NCBI GenBank assembly: GCA_032251435.1
Contig: JAVVEH010000019.1
Coordinates: forward strand, 1-64,000
Reading direction: 5' to 3'
Source of the DNA: JAVVEH01 sp032251435
Lineage (GTDB): Bacteria > Verrucomicrobiota > Lentisphaeria > Oligosphaerales > MVZH01
DNA length: 64,000 nucleotides
Part shown: piece by piece, positions 8,135 through 16,286 of the stretch
Layout of the letters: the number at the start of each line of letters is the position of its first letter
Numbering within the stretch: position 1 is the stretch's first letter
Translations under genes and position numbers: made by a program
The notes under the pieces: model-generated
Told to the model about the DNA's origin: nothing
The model's database searches: none
The model's input: the letters and a program-made list of their open reading frames with translations, nothing else

Positions 8135-8695
8135 ATGAATTCGATGGACACCACGGGCGCGCGAACCTATCAGAAATTTGGTCGTTCAGGACGGCGGAAC
8201 ATGGGCTTTTTCGGGTCTGGGTTCGCCGTGAGCAGGTTATACATCGCCGCGACCCATTTGCTGTGCGTGGATATTTTATTCTTCTCCGAACGGTGCAAGC
8301 GGTATCATTTTGAAAACATCGAGGCGCTTTGGTACACGCCCACAAAGAGCTGGCATTTTTTCACCGTCTTTTGGGCGCTGGTGGCGATTCCCGGGGCTTT
8401 GGGTTTATTTATTCCGGATATCGCCGCCAGGGTTATTTTCGGGATTTGGGTGATCATAGCGATCGGTTTTCTGGTCATAAACATCACCCGCGGGCCAAGT
8501 TGCCGCTGTCACATCCGCACCGCCGCCCATATTGATGAACTACCCTCCATCAACCGTCTGGCGTTGGCGGAAAGATTTTTCACCCGCGTGGGGCCACTGA
8601 TTGAGGCGGCGCAAGCCGATGTCGCCACCATGGCGGAAGCTCCCCCCTTAGTGGCTGCGGATGGGCCGGATACGACACGCCCCGCGCAGGAATAG
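8135..8695 (+). CDS. Hypothetical membrane protein
   Basis: A 186-residue protein not recognised as a named family. Two adjacent hydrophobic helices (SWHFFTVFWALVAIPGALGL and the following IWVIIAIGFLVIN) lie in the middle. Upstream is a short soluble segment with SERCKRYHFENIEALWYT, which resembles a PH-like or bPH-type strand pattern at a membrane surface. The tail after the helices is soluble (about 60 residues). It begins 6 bases after the previous stop, with no convincing ribosome site. A second ATG lies three codons in. Its function is probably tied to the MoxR/DUF58 operon. Confidence 0.72.
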   Translation: MNSMDTTGARTYQKFGRSGRRNMGFFGSGFAVSRLYIAATHLLCVDILFFSERCKRYHFENIEALWYTPTKSWHFFTVFWALVAIPGALGLFIPDIAARVIFGIWVIIAIGFLVINITRGPSCRCHIRTAAHIDELPSINRLALAERFFTRVGPLIEAAQADVATMAEAPPLVAADGPDTTRPAQE

Positions 8696-8742
8696 ATCGT
8701 CGTGTCCAATCCGCTTTTATCTGTGGAAGAAAGACATTTCGC

Positions 8743-9069
8743 ATGGCCAAAATTCTCAGACAGCACTGTTTCAATCACCCGGACCGGGACGCGGCGGCGC
8801 GGTGTCCGGAGTGCGGGCGGTTCTATTGCCGGGAATGCGTCACCGAACATCGGGACCGGGTGCTCTGCGCGACCTGCCTGAAACAGGAATCTGAAGCCGC
8901 CGCGCCGAATACCCGGAAAAAGGCTTCTCCGGCGGGTCTCGCCATCAGCGTGTTTCAACTCATCGCCGGCCTGTTCTTTTTATGGGTTTTCTTCCATTTT
9001 ATCGGGCAATTACTGCTCCGCGTCCCTTCAGAATTTCACGAGGGCGGCATGTGGAGTGATGGCCAATGA
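8743..9069 (+). CDS. B-box zinc finger single-pass membrane protein
   Basis: A 108-residue protein that starts with a compact B-box-type zinc finger (Cys9, His12, Cys21, Cys24, Cys29, Cys32, His36, Cys42, Cys45; the CFNHPDRDAAARCPECGR pattern). It continues with a short linker and one membrane helix (about 66-92). It is one of three zinc-binding proteins in the first four genes of the operon. The stop overlaps the next start (ATGA), so the genes are translationally coupled. No catalytic residues are visible and a docking role is inferred. Confidence 0.82.
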   Translation: MAKILRQHCFNHPDRDAAARCPECGRFYCRECVTEHRDRVLCATCLKQESEAAAPNTRKKASPAGLAISVFQLIAGLFFLWVFFHFIGQLLLRVPSEFHEGGMWSDGQ

Positions 9070-10718
9070 GAGTGAAGCGACAGCGCGGACCCAGCACGCC
9101 GCCTCCCGGCTTTCCAGACACCTTGCGGCAATTGGAAGAAGCGTTGCGGCTCCTGCGCCAAACGCCTGTGGCGGCTCTGCTCGTCTATTGGGGGGCCACG
9201 GCGGCATTCGCCGGCGCGTTTATTTATTTCTGGGCGGACATGAGCCGCAGCGCCTTCGCCTGGCGCCGCTGTCCGGCTCTGGCGGTCGGCCTGGCGGTTC
9301 TTTATCCCTTTATGAAGACGATGCAAGCTTATTTTTGCGCCTGGTTGACCGCCCGCCGCCAAAACACGCCGCCGCCCTCTTTCCAGGTCGGTATTTTTCT
9401 CCGCGTGTTTTGCTCACAGGCGTGGTGGCAGTCTCTCGGATTCGTGCTTCTTCCTGTCGCCGCGGTGGCGACCCTGCCCATGGCCTGGACCATCGCGTTT
9501 TTTCAAAACCTCACCGTTTTCGCCTGGTCATCCGCGGAAAAGGCGGCATCTCCAATGACCGCCGCCGCCCGGCAAAGCTTTTTCCGCCCCCGCCAAAATC
9601 ATGCCGCGTTATTCATTCTCTCTCTCTTCGCCCTGATCGTTTTTATTGATTTCATTGTCCTGATTGTTTTATTGCCTGGTTTAGCGAAGTCGCTTCTGGG
9701 GATAGAAACTGTGTTCACAATCGGGATCAATCACATGTTTAACACGACGTTACTGGCCAGCGCCGCCGCTCTCACGTATGTGGTGATGGACATGTTTCTC
9801 AAGGCCTTTTACGTGATTCGTTGTTTTCATGGCGCCGCCCGGAAAACCGGAGACGATCTGCTGGTGGACTTGCGCCGTTTCCGCCTGTCGCATGCCGCGA
9901 AAGTCATGATTGCCGGGTGGTTATGCGTCGGGGGAACCGCGTCGGCGGGAGCGGCCGAACCGGTGATTGATGAGAATGAATTGGATCAAACCATTGAAAA
10001 AGTTGTTCAATCGCCCCGCTACGCCTGGCGGGCGCCCAGGGAAAATCCGCTGCCTGAGGATCACTATAGTTACAGTTGGTTTCAAGCTGTCGGGCAATGG
10101 GCGAAATCCTGTTTTGACACGTTGGTTGACCTGATAGAGAAGATCGAGGCCTTCTTTAACCGCCTGTTCCGCGGGAAGGATTATCCCGCCAGAGGACCGT
10201 TCCGCTGGTTCGGGGGTGTCACGATTGGCGAGGTGATTCTATGGATCGCCGCGCTCATATTAGCGGCATGGATCGGACGGATTCTTTGGCGGCGTTTCTC
10301 CGGTCGGAAGCCTCAGATGGACATGGCCGCCGCCCGTCCGCGGATTCCCGTTGTGGATCTCACGTCCGAAGACGTGTCCGCCGAGGATTTGGACGAGGAT
10401 GAATGGTTTCTGTTGGCGGCGGAAAAGGTTTCTGAAGGCGAGTTCCGTCTAGCTCTCCGGGCGCTGTTTCTGGGCTCGGTCGCCGGCTTGGGCCGCCGTC
10501 GTCTTGTTCAGATCCGGCGGTATAAATCAAATCGTGATTATCTCCGTGAATTAAAGCGGAGAGAAGGGTATTGCGGCGAGGAATTGCGGGATTTCTCAGA
10601 AGTGGCGGATATTTTTGAACAGGTCTGGTACGGAACGCGGACCGCCGATGAACATCTGTATCAGGATGTGAATCGGCCCGCCCGGCGGCTGGCCATGGAC
10701 CGCGCGGTGCCGTCATGA
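9066..10718 (+). CDS. DUF4129-containing multi-pass membrane protein
   Basis: A 550-residue protein. The first 280 residues hold about six membrane helices. A second short hydrophobic segment at about 303-318 (AKVMIAGWLCVGGTASAGA) leads to an extracytoplasmic part, another helix follows near 393-412, and the C-terminal domain (about 440-540) matches DUF4129 (DEWFLLAAEKVSEGEFRLALRALFL, then an LxREGYxxE helix). DUF4129 usually occurs with MoxR, DUF58 and transglutaminase genes, exactly as in this operon. The start is fixed by ATGA overlap with the B-box gene, and the end overlaps the next gene by 4 bases. Confidence 0.85.
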   Translation: MRVKRQRGPSTPPPGFPDTLRQLEEALRLLRQTPVAALLVYWGATAAFAGAFIYFWADMSRSAFAWRRCPALAVGLAVLYPFMKTMQAYFCAWLTARRQNTPPPSFQVGIFLRVFCSQAWWQSLGFVLLPVAAVATLPMAWTIAFFQNLTVFAWSSAEKAASPMTAAARQSFFRPRQNHAALFILSLFALIVFIDFIVLIVLLPGLAKSLLGIETVFTIGINHMFNTTLLASAAALTYVVMDMFLKAFYVIRCFHGAARKTGDDLLVDLRRFRLSHAAKVMIAGWLCVGGTASAGAAEPVIDENELDQTIEKVVQSPRYAWRAPRENPLPEDHYSYSWFQAVGQWAKSCFDTLVDLIEKIEAFFNRLFRGKDYPARGPFRWFGGVTIGEVILWIAALILAAWIGRILWRRFSGRKPQMDMAAARPRIPVVDLTSEDVSAEDLDEDEWFLLAAEKVSEGEFRLALRALFLGSVAGLGRRRLVQIRRYKSNRDYLRELKRREGYCGEELRDFSEVADIFEQVWYGTRTADEHLYQDVNRPARRLAMDRAVPS

Positions 10719-12085
10719 AAAAAGTTAAACCCTATATCGCCCCTGTTTTATGTGTCATCTGCCTGATCGTGGCGGCCGCGTTGGTATACGCTTTTCTCGG
10801 GGCTCGTTTTTCCGCTGGCGACACCTATCCGGCCTACTCATCCTTGCGGGCTGATCCCATGGGCACCCGGGCGCTTTTCGAGGCGCTGCAAGACAGTTCC
10901 GGTTTGACCGCGGCCCGGGCCTTGAAACCTTTCCGCCCTCAAAACGCGTCTCCTCACACCCGAATCTACGCCGGCCTTGATCTCAGACAAGCATCAGATT
11001 GGCGGTCGGCCGACATTCAAGGGTGGGTCGCTGTCGGCGGCCGGCTCATCCTCGCCTTTAATGGTGACGCGCCGCGCTTCCTACCGGGTTACAAAGAAAC
11101 GAATGATGCGAAACCCAGGGACGAAAACGAACCCGCCAACGCCCCGGACGCCGACAGTGATGACGCCACGTGTCCGGACAGTCATCCTGTCAGTGACGAC
11201 AGGGCCGGGAAAGAAGATGACGGCGCAGCGTCCGCGTCGCCGCGGCTGATGACGTGGCGACAGGTCTTGACGGATCTGGGATGCCGACCCGCTGTTTCAG
11301 AAAAACACGAGGATTTAAAACCCGCGAAAGCTCTTTTGGAAGAGGACGCGGGGTTGCCGGTGGAGGTGCGCTGGCGATCGCCGTTGATATTCACGGTGAC
11401 CGGTGACCAGACCGATTTGATGACGGGGGCCGACAACCCCGTTAAGCCCACGCCCCCGCGGGATGTGACAAAAGATCCCGTCCCGGACTCCCAGATCGGC
11501 GCGTGGACGGTGATCTACAAAACATTTTCCGGGGCCTGTGTCGTGGAGCGCGAAATAGGGAAAGGTAAACTCATTGTGATGGGGGAAAGTTACCTTCTCA
11601 GCAATGAAGCGATGCGGAAGGACCGGCACGCGGAGCTTTTGGTTTGGCTCATCGGTGACAACCGGCATGTCGTTTTTGATGAGACTCATTTCGGGCTGCG
11701 CGAACAGGCTGGCGTGGGTGTGCTTCTGCGCCGGTACCGGCTGCGTGGCGCGCTGCTCGCTTTGGCCCTCACGGGGGTTTTGTTTGTCTGGCGGAATAGC
11801 CAATCACTCGTCCCCAGTCATCGCGAAGGCGCCGCCGCGCCGGCGCTCCGCGTGAGTCAAGACGGCTACCTCACGCTTATCCAGCGCGGGGTTTCCCCGA
11901 AACAGCTTCCTGTGGAGTGGTGCGCGGCTTGGGAGCAATCCCGGCCCCGTCAGTCGCCCGATGATGAGCGGCGTATAACAGAAGCCCAGGCGGCCGCCCG
12001 GACGTATGATCCGAAAAAGCCACTGGATGTCTTTGACAAAATCAGCCGGATACTAACCGATAAACCCACGTCATCACAACCATGA
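10715..12085 (+). CDS. DUF4350 domain membrane protein
   Basis: A 456-residue protein anchored by an N-terminal helix (about 8-30). It is followed by the DUF4350 hallmark YPAYSSLRADPMGTRALFEAL, in which the released segment resembles a GATase-like Rossmann fold, then a long acidic insert (about 130-180, rich in Asp, Glu and Pro) and a second helix near 345-365 with a cytoplasmic tail. DUF4350 genes typically sit between DUF4129 and MoxR genes, as here. The predicted topology places the DUF4350 part outside the cytoplasm. Transcription continues into moxR after a 45-base gap. Confidence 0.85.
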   Translation: MKKVKPYIAPVLCVICLIVAAALVYAFLGARFSAGDTYPAYSSLRADPMGTRALFEALQDSSGLTAARALKPFRPQNASPHTRIYAGLDLRQASDWRSADIQGWVAVGGRLILAFNGDAPRFLPGYKETNDAKPRDENEPANAPDADSDDATCPDSHPVSDDRAGKEDDGAASASPRLMTWRQVLTDLGCRPAVSEKHEDLKPAKALLEEDAGLPVEVRWRSPLIFTVTGDQTDLMTGADNPVKPTPPRDVTKDPVPDSQIGAWTVIYKTFSGACVVEREIGKGKLIVMGESYLLSNEAMRKDRHAELLVWLIGDNRHVVFDETHFGLREQAGVGVLLRRYRLRGALLALALTGVLFVWRNSQSLVPSHREGAAAPALRVSQDGYLTLIQRGVSPKQLPVEWCAAWEQSRPRQSPDDERRITEAQAAARTYDPKKPLDVFDKISRILTDKPTSSQP

Positions 12086-12130
12086 AATAAATCCAAGACC
12101 CTACTCTAACCTCATAACAACGGATGACAT

Positions 12131-13099
12131 ATGGACAATCAGCAAACATTTCTCACGGAAACCTTGGCCGCCGCGAAAGCGGAAATGAATAAAGTGATTA
12201 TTGGACAGGACGCGGCGATTGACAGCGCGTTGATCGTCATTCTCAGTGGCCAGCACGCCCTGATTGAAGGGGTTCCGGGAATCGCCAAAACCCTCCTGGT
12301 GCGCACGCTCGCCCGGGTCTTGGGACGGTCCTTTTCCCGGATTCAATTCACGCCGGACTTGATGCCGGCGGACATCACCGGGACCAATGTGTTTAACTTG
12401 AAAGAAAACCAGTTCTCCCTGCAGAAGGGACCGGTCTTCACCGACTTTCTGCTCGGGGATGAAATCAACCGGGCACCGGCCAAAACCCAGGCGGCTCTTC
12501 TCCAGGCCATGCAGGAGCGTTGTGTGAGCATCGACAGGGAAACCTACCGGCTCGATCCGTCTTTCACCGTTTTCGCCACGCAAAATCCGATTGAATATGA
12601 AGGAACATATCCCCTGCCCGAAGCCCAGAAAGACCGTTTCATGATGAAAATCATCATGGACTATCCGTCGGAAAATGAGGAAAAAGAGCTCGCCCGCCGG
12701 ATGTTACGGCACGACTTGAATCCCGAAAGCGTGTTAGCCGCGGACACCGTGAATCCGGTCATCAGAGCGGACATGATTATGCCGCTGCGGCAAGCGCTCG
12801 AAACTGTCGCGGTGCGGCCGGAATTAGTGGATTACATGGTGGATGTCGCGCGCGCCACCCGGCACGCCCCGACTGTCCTGACCGGCGCCGGTCCCCGGGC
12901 CACGCAGTCCCTCCTGCTCGGCAGTCGGGCCGCCGCGGCTTTGGCCGGGCGTGATTTTGTCATTCCCGATGATGTGAAACAACTGGCCGTTCCGGTGTTG
13001 GGGCATCGGCTTGTCCTGCGCCCTGAATTCGAAATCGAGGGACTCACCCCGGGTGATGTGATCAATCAAATCCTCACGGAGGTCGCTGTTCCGACTTGA
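12131..13099 (+). CDS. MoxR-family AAA+ ATPase
   Basis: A 322-residue ATPase of the MoxR family, which remodels partner proteins and commonly works with VWA/DUF58 proteins. Walker A is GVPGIAKT (47-54), Walker B LLGDEIN (107-113), and the sensor-1 region is FATQNPIEYEGTYPLPEAQKDRFM. The C-terminal lid is complete (RATRHAP, GAGPRATQSLLLGSRAAAALAGRDFV and PDDVKQLAVPVLGHRL). The start ATG is preceded by a 45-base leader, the only sizeable gap in this part of the operon. The DUF58 gene begins 3 bases after its stop, the usual MoxR-DUF58 pairing. Confidence 0.96.
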   Translation: MDNQQTFLTETLAAAKAEMNKVIIGQDAAIDSALIVILSGQHALIEGVPGIAKTLLVRTLARVLGRSFSRIQFTPDLMPADITGTNVFNLKENQFSLQKGPVFTDFLLGDEINRAPAKTQAALLQAMQERCVSIDRETYRLDPSFTVFATQNPIEYEGTYPLPEAQKDRFMMKIIMDYPSENEEKELARRMLRHDLNPESVLAADTVNPVIRADMIMPLRQALETVAVRPELVDYMVDVARATRHAPTVLTGAGPRATQSLLLGSRAAAALAGRDFVIPDDVKQLAVPVLGHRLVLRPEFEIEGLTPGDVINQILTEVAVPT

Positions 13100-13102
13100 T
13101 GT

Positions 13103-14452
13103 ATGCTTGTTCCATCGAACAAACTTATTTTCTGGTTCGCCCTGATATCGGTGTCGCTGGCGTTACTCGGGGGGGTGCTGCCCCGTGTCGCCCCGCTCAT
13201 GGCTTTGCTTGGGTTGGCGGCCCTGATAACGACGGGCGCCGACGCTTGGGCAGGGCTTCGTAAGCGGGACGGCCTGACCATCAGCGCGCCGCCGTTGACA
13301 CGCCTGTCGGCGGACCGCCCGGCGGACGTGGCTGTGACGATCACCCGGAAGGAGGACAGCGCCTGTGTCATCCGATTAGCGTTAGACTTTCCGGCGTATG
13401 TGGACACGCCTCCACATGGTGTCACAACCCGGCTTCCCGCTGGAAGTCAAAGCGCCGTCCAGGCCATTCCCTGCACGGTGCCGCGCCGGGGGGCGTTCAC
13501 ATTGCGCGTCTGCGGAGTGGAACATCTGTCGCCGCTTGGCTTGTGGCACGCGCGGAAACGCCATTCCATTGCCGCGGACGTGCGTGTGTATCCCAATCTT
13601 TTACGTGATCACGCGGGGGCCGCGGGACTGTTTCTAAAGCATAACACCCCCGGGTTACAGGCGGTTCGTCAAGTTGGCCGCGGGCGGGAATTTGAGCAAT
13701 TGCGCGAATACTCGCCCGGGGATAGCTTTGATGAGGTGGACTGGAAGGCCACCGCCCGCCGCGGCCACCCGATCACCAAGATGTTTCAAGTGGAGAAAAC
13801 GCAGCAAGTGTATGTGGTTGTGGACGCTTCCCGGCTCTCCGCCCGCCGGCATGGACGGCCAGGCGGGAACGACGCGTCCCCCCCGGAAAGCGCCCTGGAC
13901 AAAGCGGTGACGGCCGCCTTGTTGACCGGGCTGGCGGCCGAAAAACAAGGGGATCACTTCGGGTTAATGACATTCAGTGACCGGGTTCTCAATTTCATAC
14001 CCGCGCGTTCCGGGAAAAACCACTATGGTGTCTGCCGCGACATTCTCTATCACTTGGAACCCGATCCCGTGACGCCGGACTTCGGAGAAATGGCCACGGC
14101 CCTGCGCTTAAATATCCATCGTCGGGCGTTGATTATGATATTAACCAGTTTGGATAATCCCGTCCTTTCGGAAGATTTCCAGGACGCCATCCGCCTCATT
14201 AACCGCCAACATCTGATTTTGGTGAATATGATTCGCCCGGCCGCGGTCACGCCGTTGTTTTCCGGACCGTCTCCGCGGAGCCTTCATGAAGCGTATGAAA
14301 GACTTTCCGGCCATCTGCGGTGGTCGGAACTGCATACCACCGCCCGGGAACTCAAACACATCGGTGTTGATTTCTCATTACTTGAAAACGAAAAGATGTG
14401 TATGGATACAGTCCGGCAATATTTGGACGTGAAACGGAGACAACGCGTGTGA
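13103..14452 (+). CDS. DUF58 (VWA-like) protein
   Basis: A 449-residue partner of MoxR. Two N-terminal membrane helices (about 8-45) precede a beta-rich extracytoplasmic or peripheral region. The DUF58 core (about 190-240) follows, with GREFEQLREYSPGDSFDEVDWKATAR in two overlapping motifs, then a VWA-type fold (VYVVVDASR as a degenerate metal-site strand and a LMTFSDRVLNF strand). The family's role is not settled. MoxR-DUF58 pairs have been linked to envelope stress and chaperoned assembly of surface complexes. The stop overlaps the next start as GTGA. Confidence 0.93.
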   Translation: MLVPSNKLIFWFALISVSLALLGGVLPRVAPLMALLGLAALITTGADAWAGLRKRDGLTISAPPLTRLSADRPADVAVTITRKEDSACVIRLALDFPAYVDTPPHGVTTRLPAGSQSAVQAIPCTVPRRGAFTLRVCGVEHLSPLGLWHARKRHSIAADVRVYPNLLRDHAGAAGLFLKHNTPGLQAVRQVGRGREFEQLREYSPGDSFDEVDWKATARRGHPITKMFQVEKTQQVYVVVDASRLSARRHGRPGGNDASPPESALDKAVTAALLTGLAAEKQGDHFGLMTFSDRVLNFIPARSGKNHYGVCRDILYHLEPDPVTPDFGEMATALRLNIHRRALIMILTSLDNPVLSEDFQDAIRLINRQHLILVNMIRPAAVTPLFSGPSPRSLHEAYERLSGHLRWSELHTTARELKHIGVDFSLLENEKMCMDTVRQYLDVKRRQRV

Positions 14453-15471
14453 TTGTCGATTTTAAGCATTTTATCGATTCAGAGCAAGTGTATTGGACCG
14501 AACTGGAGGACATGCTTGACGCGTTGACAGCGGATAAATTCGCCGTGCCAAATCTGGCTCAGGCCCGGCGATTGCATTACCTCTACGAACGGGCCGGCGC
14601 GGACTTGGCCCGGTTGGCTGGTTTCTCATCCGAACTGGACTTGCGCGTGTACCTGGAGTCTCTCGTGGCCCGGGCGCACAGTGAGATCCATGAAACCCGG
14701 CGGCAACGCGTGCCTTTCCATCCATTGAATTGGTTTTTTGGCGCCTTTCCCCGCACGTTCCGCAAACACCTCCGGGCGTTTTTTCTCTGCCTGGCCATAT
14801 GCCTGGCCGGGGGTGTTTTTGGCGGTGTCGCGGTCATGGCCGATCCCGAAGCCAAAGCGGCGATGATTCCCTTTTCCCACTTGGCGCAATCCCCCAATGA
14901 GCGGGTGGCCCGGGAAGAAGAAGAGGGCGCCGCCAGTCGATTAGCGGGGCGGAAGAGCGTTTTTTCCGCCCAGCTCATCCAAAATAACACCCGGGTGTCT
15001 TTTCTGACGTTGGCGCTGGGCATGACATACGGTATCGGCACCTGCATCGTTATTTTTTATAATGGCGTCATATTAGGCGCGGTCGCCTTTGATTATATTC
15101 TAGCGGGCCAGACCACGTTTCTGGCGGGTTGGCTGCTCCCGCATGGCTCGATTGAAATTCCCGCCATTCTGCTGGCTGGCCAGGCCAGTTTTGTTCTCGC
15201 CCGCGCCTTGATCGGCTGGGGACAGCCGGTTTCTGTGGCGGACCGGTTGCGGGCGGTCACGCCAGATCTGGCCACCTTGGTCGGGGGTGTGTGCGTAATG
15301 CTGATCTGGGCGGGTCTCGTGGAAGCGTTTTTCAGTCAATATCATGAACCTGTTCTTCCCTATGCCGTGAAGATTCTTTTTGGCATGGGGCAACTGACCG
15401 CTTTGATCGCCTTTTTGGTCTATTCCGGGCGGCGTGTGACATCCCCGGACTCATCCCTTGAAACAGTCTGA
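14449..15471 (+). CDS. SpoIIM-like (DUF95) membrane protein
   Basis: A 340-residue stage II sporulation protein M family member, a multi-pass membrane protein family found well outside spore formers and often next to MoxR/DUF58/RDD genes. An N-terminal helical cytoplasmic domain (about 1-95) is followed by five or six helices, with NNTRVSFLTLALGMTYGIGT and WLLPHGSIEIPAILLAG as the family-typical conserved segments. The reading frame is open from 14398, but a GTG at 14449 overlapping the DUF58 stop (GTGA) matches the coupling used throughout the operon, so I chose it. Confidence 0.9.
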   Translation: MIVDFKHFIDSEQVYWTELEDMLDALTADKFAVPNLAQARRLHYLYERAGADLARLAGFSSELDLRVYLESLVARAHSEIHETRRQRVPFHPLNWFFGAFPRTFRKHLRAFFLCLAICLAGGVFGGVAVMADPEAKAAMIPFSHLAQSPNERVAREEEEGAASRLAGRKSVFSAQLIQNNTRVSFLTLALGMTYGIGTCIVIFYNGVILGAVAFDYILAGQTTFLAGWLLPHGSIEIPAILLAGQASFVLARALIGWGQPVSVADRLRAVTPDLATLVGGVCVMLIWAGLVEAFFSQYHEPVLPYAVKILFGMGQLTALIAFLVYSGRRVTSPDSSLETV

Positions 15472-15479
15472 AAGCCATC

Positions 15480-16286
15480 ATGACGCGATGCCAAAATCGT
15501 CTTGAATTGACAACCGGGGAAGGGATTACCTTCTCCTACCGCCTCGCCAGCCCGGTCACCCGGGCGCTGGCGGCGATCATTGATTTTCTTGTCGTGGCCG
15601 CGGGCGTGTCACTGCTCTCAGCTCTTGTCATCCCCTTTCTCGCCCTGGCACCGGGTGTGGGAACGGCCTTGTATATGCTGGCCGCCTTCTTTTTAAGCGT
15701 CACCTATCCGATGGTTTTTGAGTATACATGGCGGGGGCAGACGATTGGCAAACGCCTGCTGAGATTACGTGTGATTGATCAGCGGGGGTTTCGGTTGCTG
15801 CCCAGTCAAGTCGTCATCCGCAACCTGCTCCGGCCCGTGGATCAATTGCCCGTGTTTTATGTGACCGGGGGGCTTTGCTGCCTGTTCAGCCGGTACGCCC
15901 AACGCTTGGGCGACATCGCCGGCGCCACTGTCGTGATCATTGAAAATCCGGTCAAACGGCCGACGATGGAAAATATTCTCGCGGGAAAATTCAATTCCCT
16001 CCGTCAAGATCCGCTCACCATGGCTAAAATCCGGCAAACGATCACCATGACCGAGGCGGATTTGGGGTTGCAGGCGCTGTTGCGCCGCGACGATGTGGAG
16101 CCGGACGCCCGCGCCCGGCTGTTCGCTGAGCTGGCCAGTCATTTCCGCGAACGTCTGAACATTCCCGAGAATCCTCTGGAACCTGTGCCGGATGAGCAAT
16201 TTATCCGTAATGTTCTTGACGTGCTGTTTAATGTCAATGACACCATCCGCCAAAACCTGTCCGGTGGCGGCCGGAAACGGTCTTGA
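15480..16286 (+). CDS. RDD family membrane protein
   Basis: A 268-residue protein whose first 150 residues form an RDD domain. The Arg is in SPVTRALAAIIDFLVV, the pair of helices continues to the conserved WRGQTIGKRLLRLRVIDQRG, and NLLRPVDQLPVFYVTG and RLGDIAGATVVI complete the domain. The C-terminal third is soluble and helical with no recognised domain. It lies 8 bases after the SpoIIM-like gene, a common neighbour of this family. It is the second RDD protein of the operon; the first carries GYF_2 and zinc modules. Confidence 0.92.
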   Translation: MTRCQNRLELTTGEGITFSYRLASPVTRALAAIIDFLVVAAGVSLLSALVIPFLALAPGVGTALYMLAAFFLSVTYPMVFEYTWRGQTIGKRLLRLRVIDQRGFRLLPSQVVIRNLLRPVDQLPVFYVTGGLCCLFSRYAQRLGDIAGATVVIIENPVKRPTMENILAGKFNSLRQDPLTMAKIRQTITMTEADLGLQALLRRDDVEPDARARLFAELASHFRERLNIPENPLEPVPDEQFIRNVLDVLFNVNDTIRQNLSGGGRKRS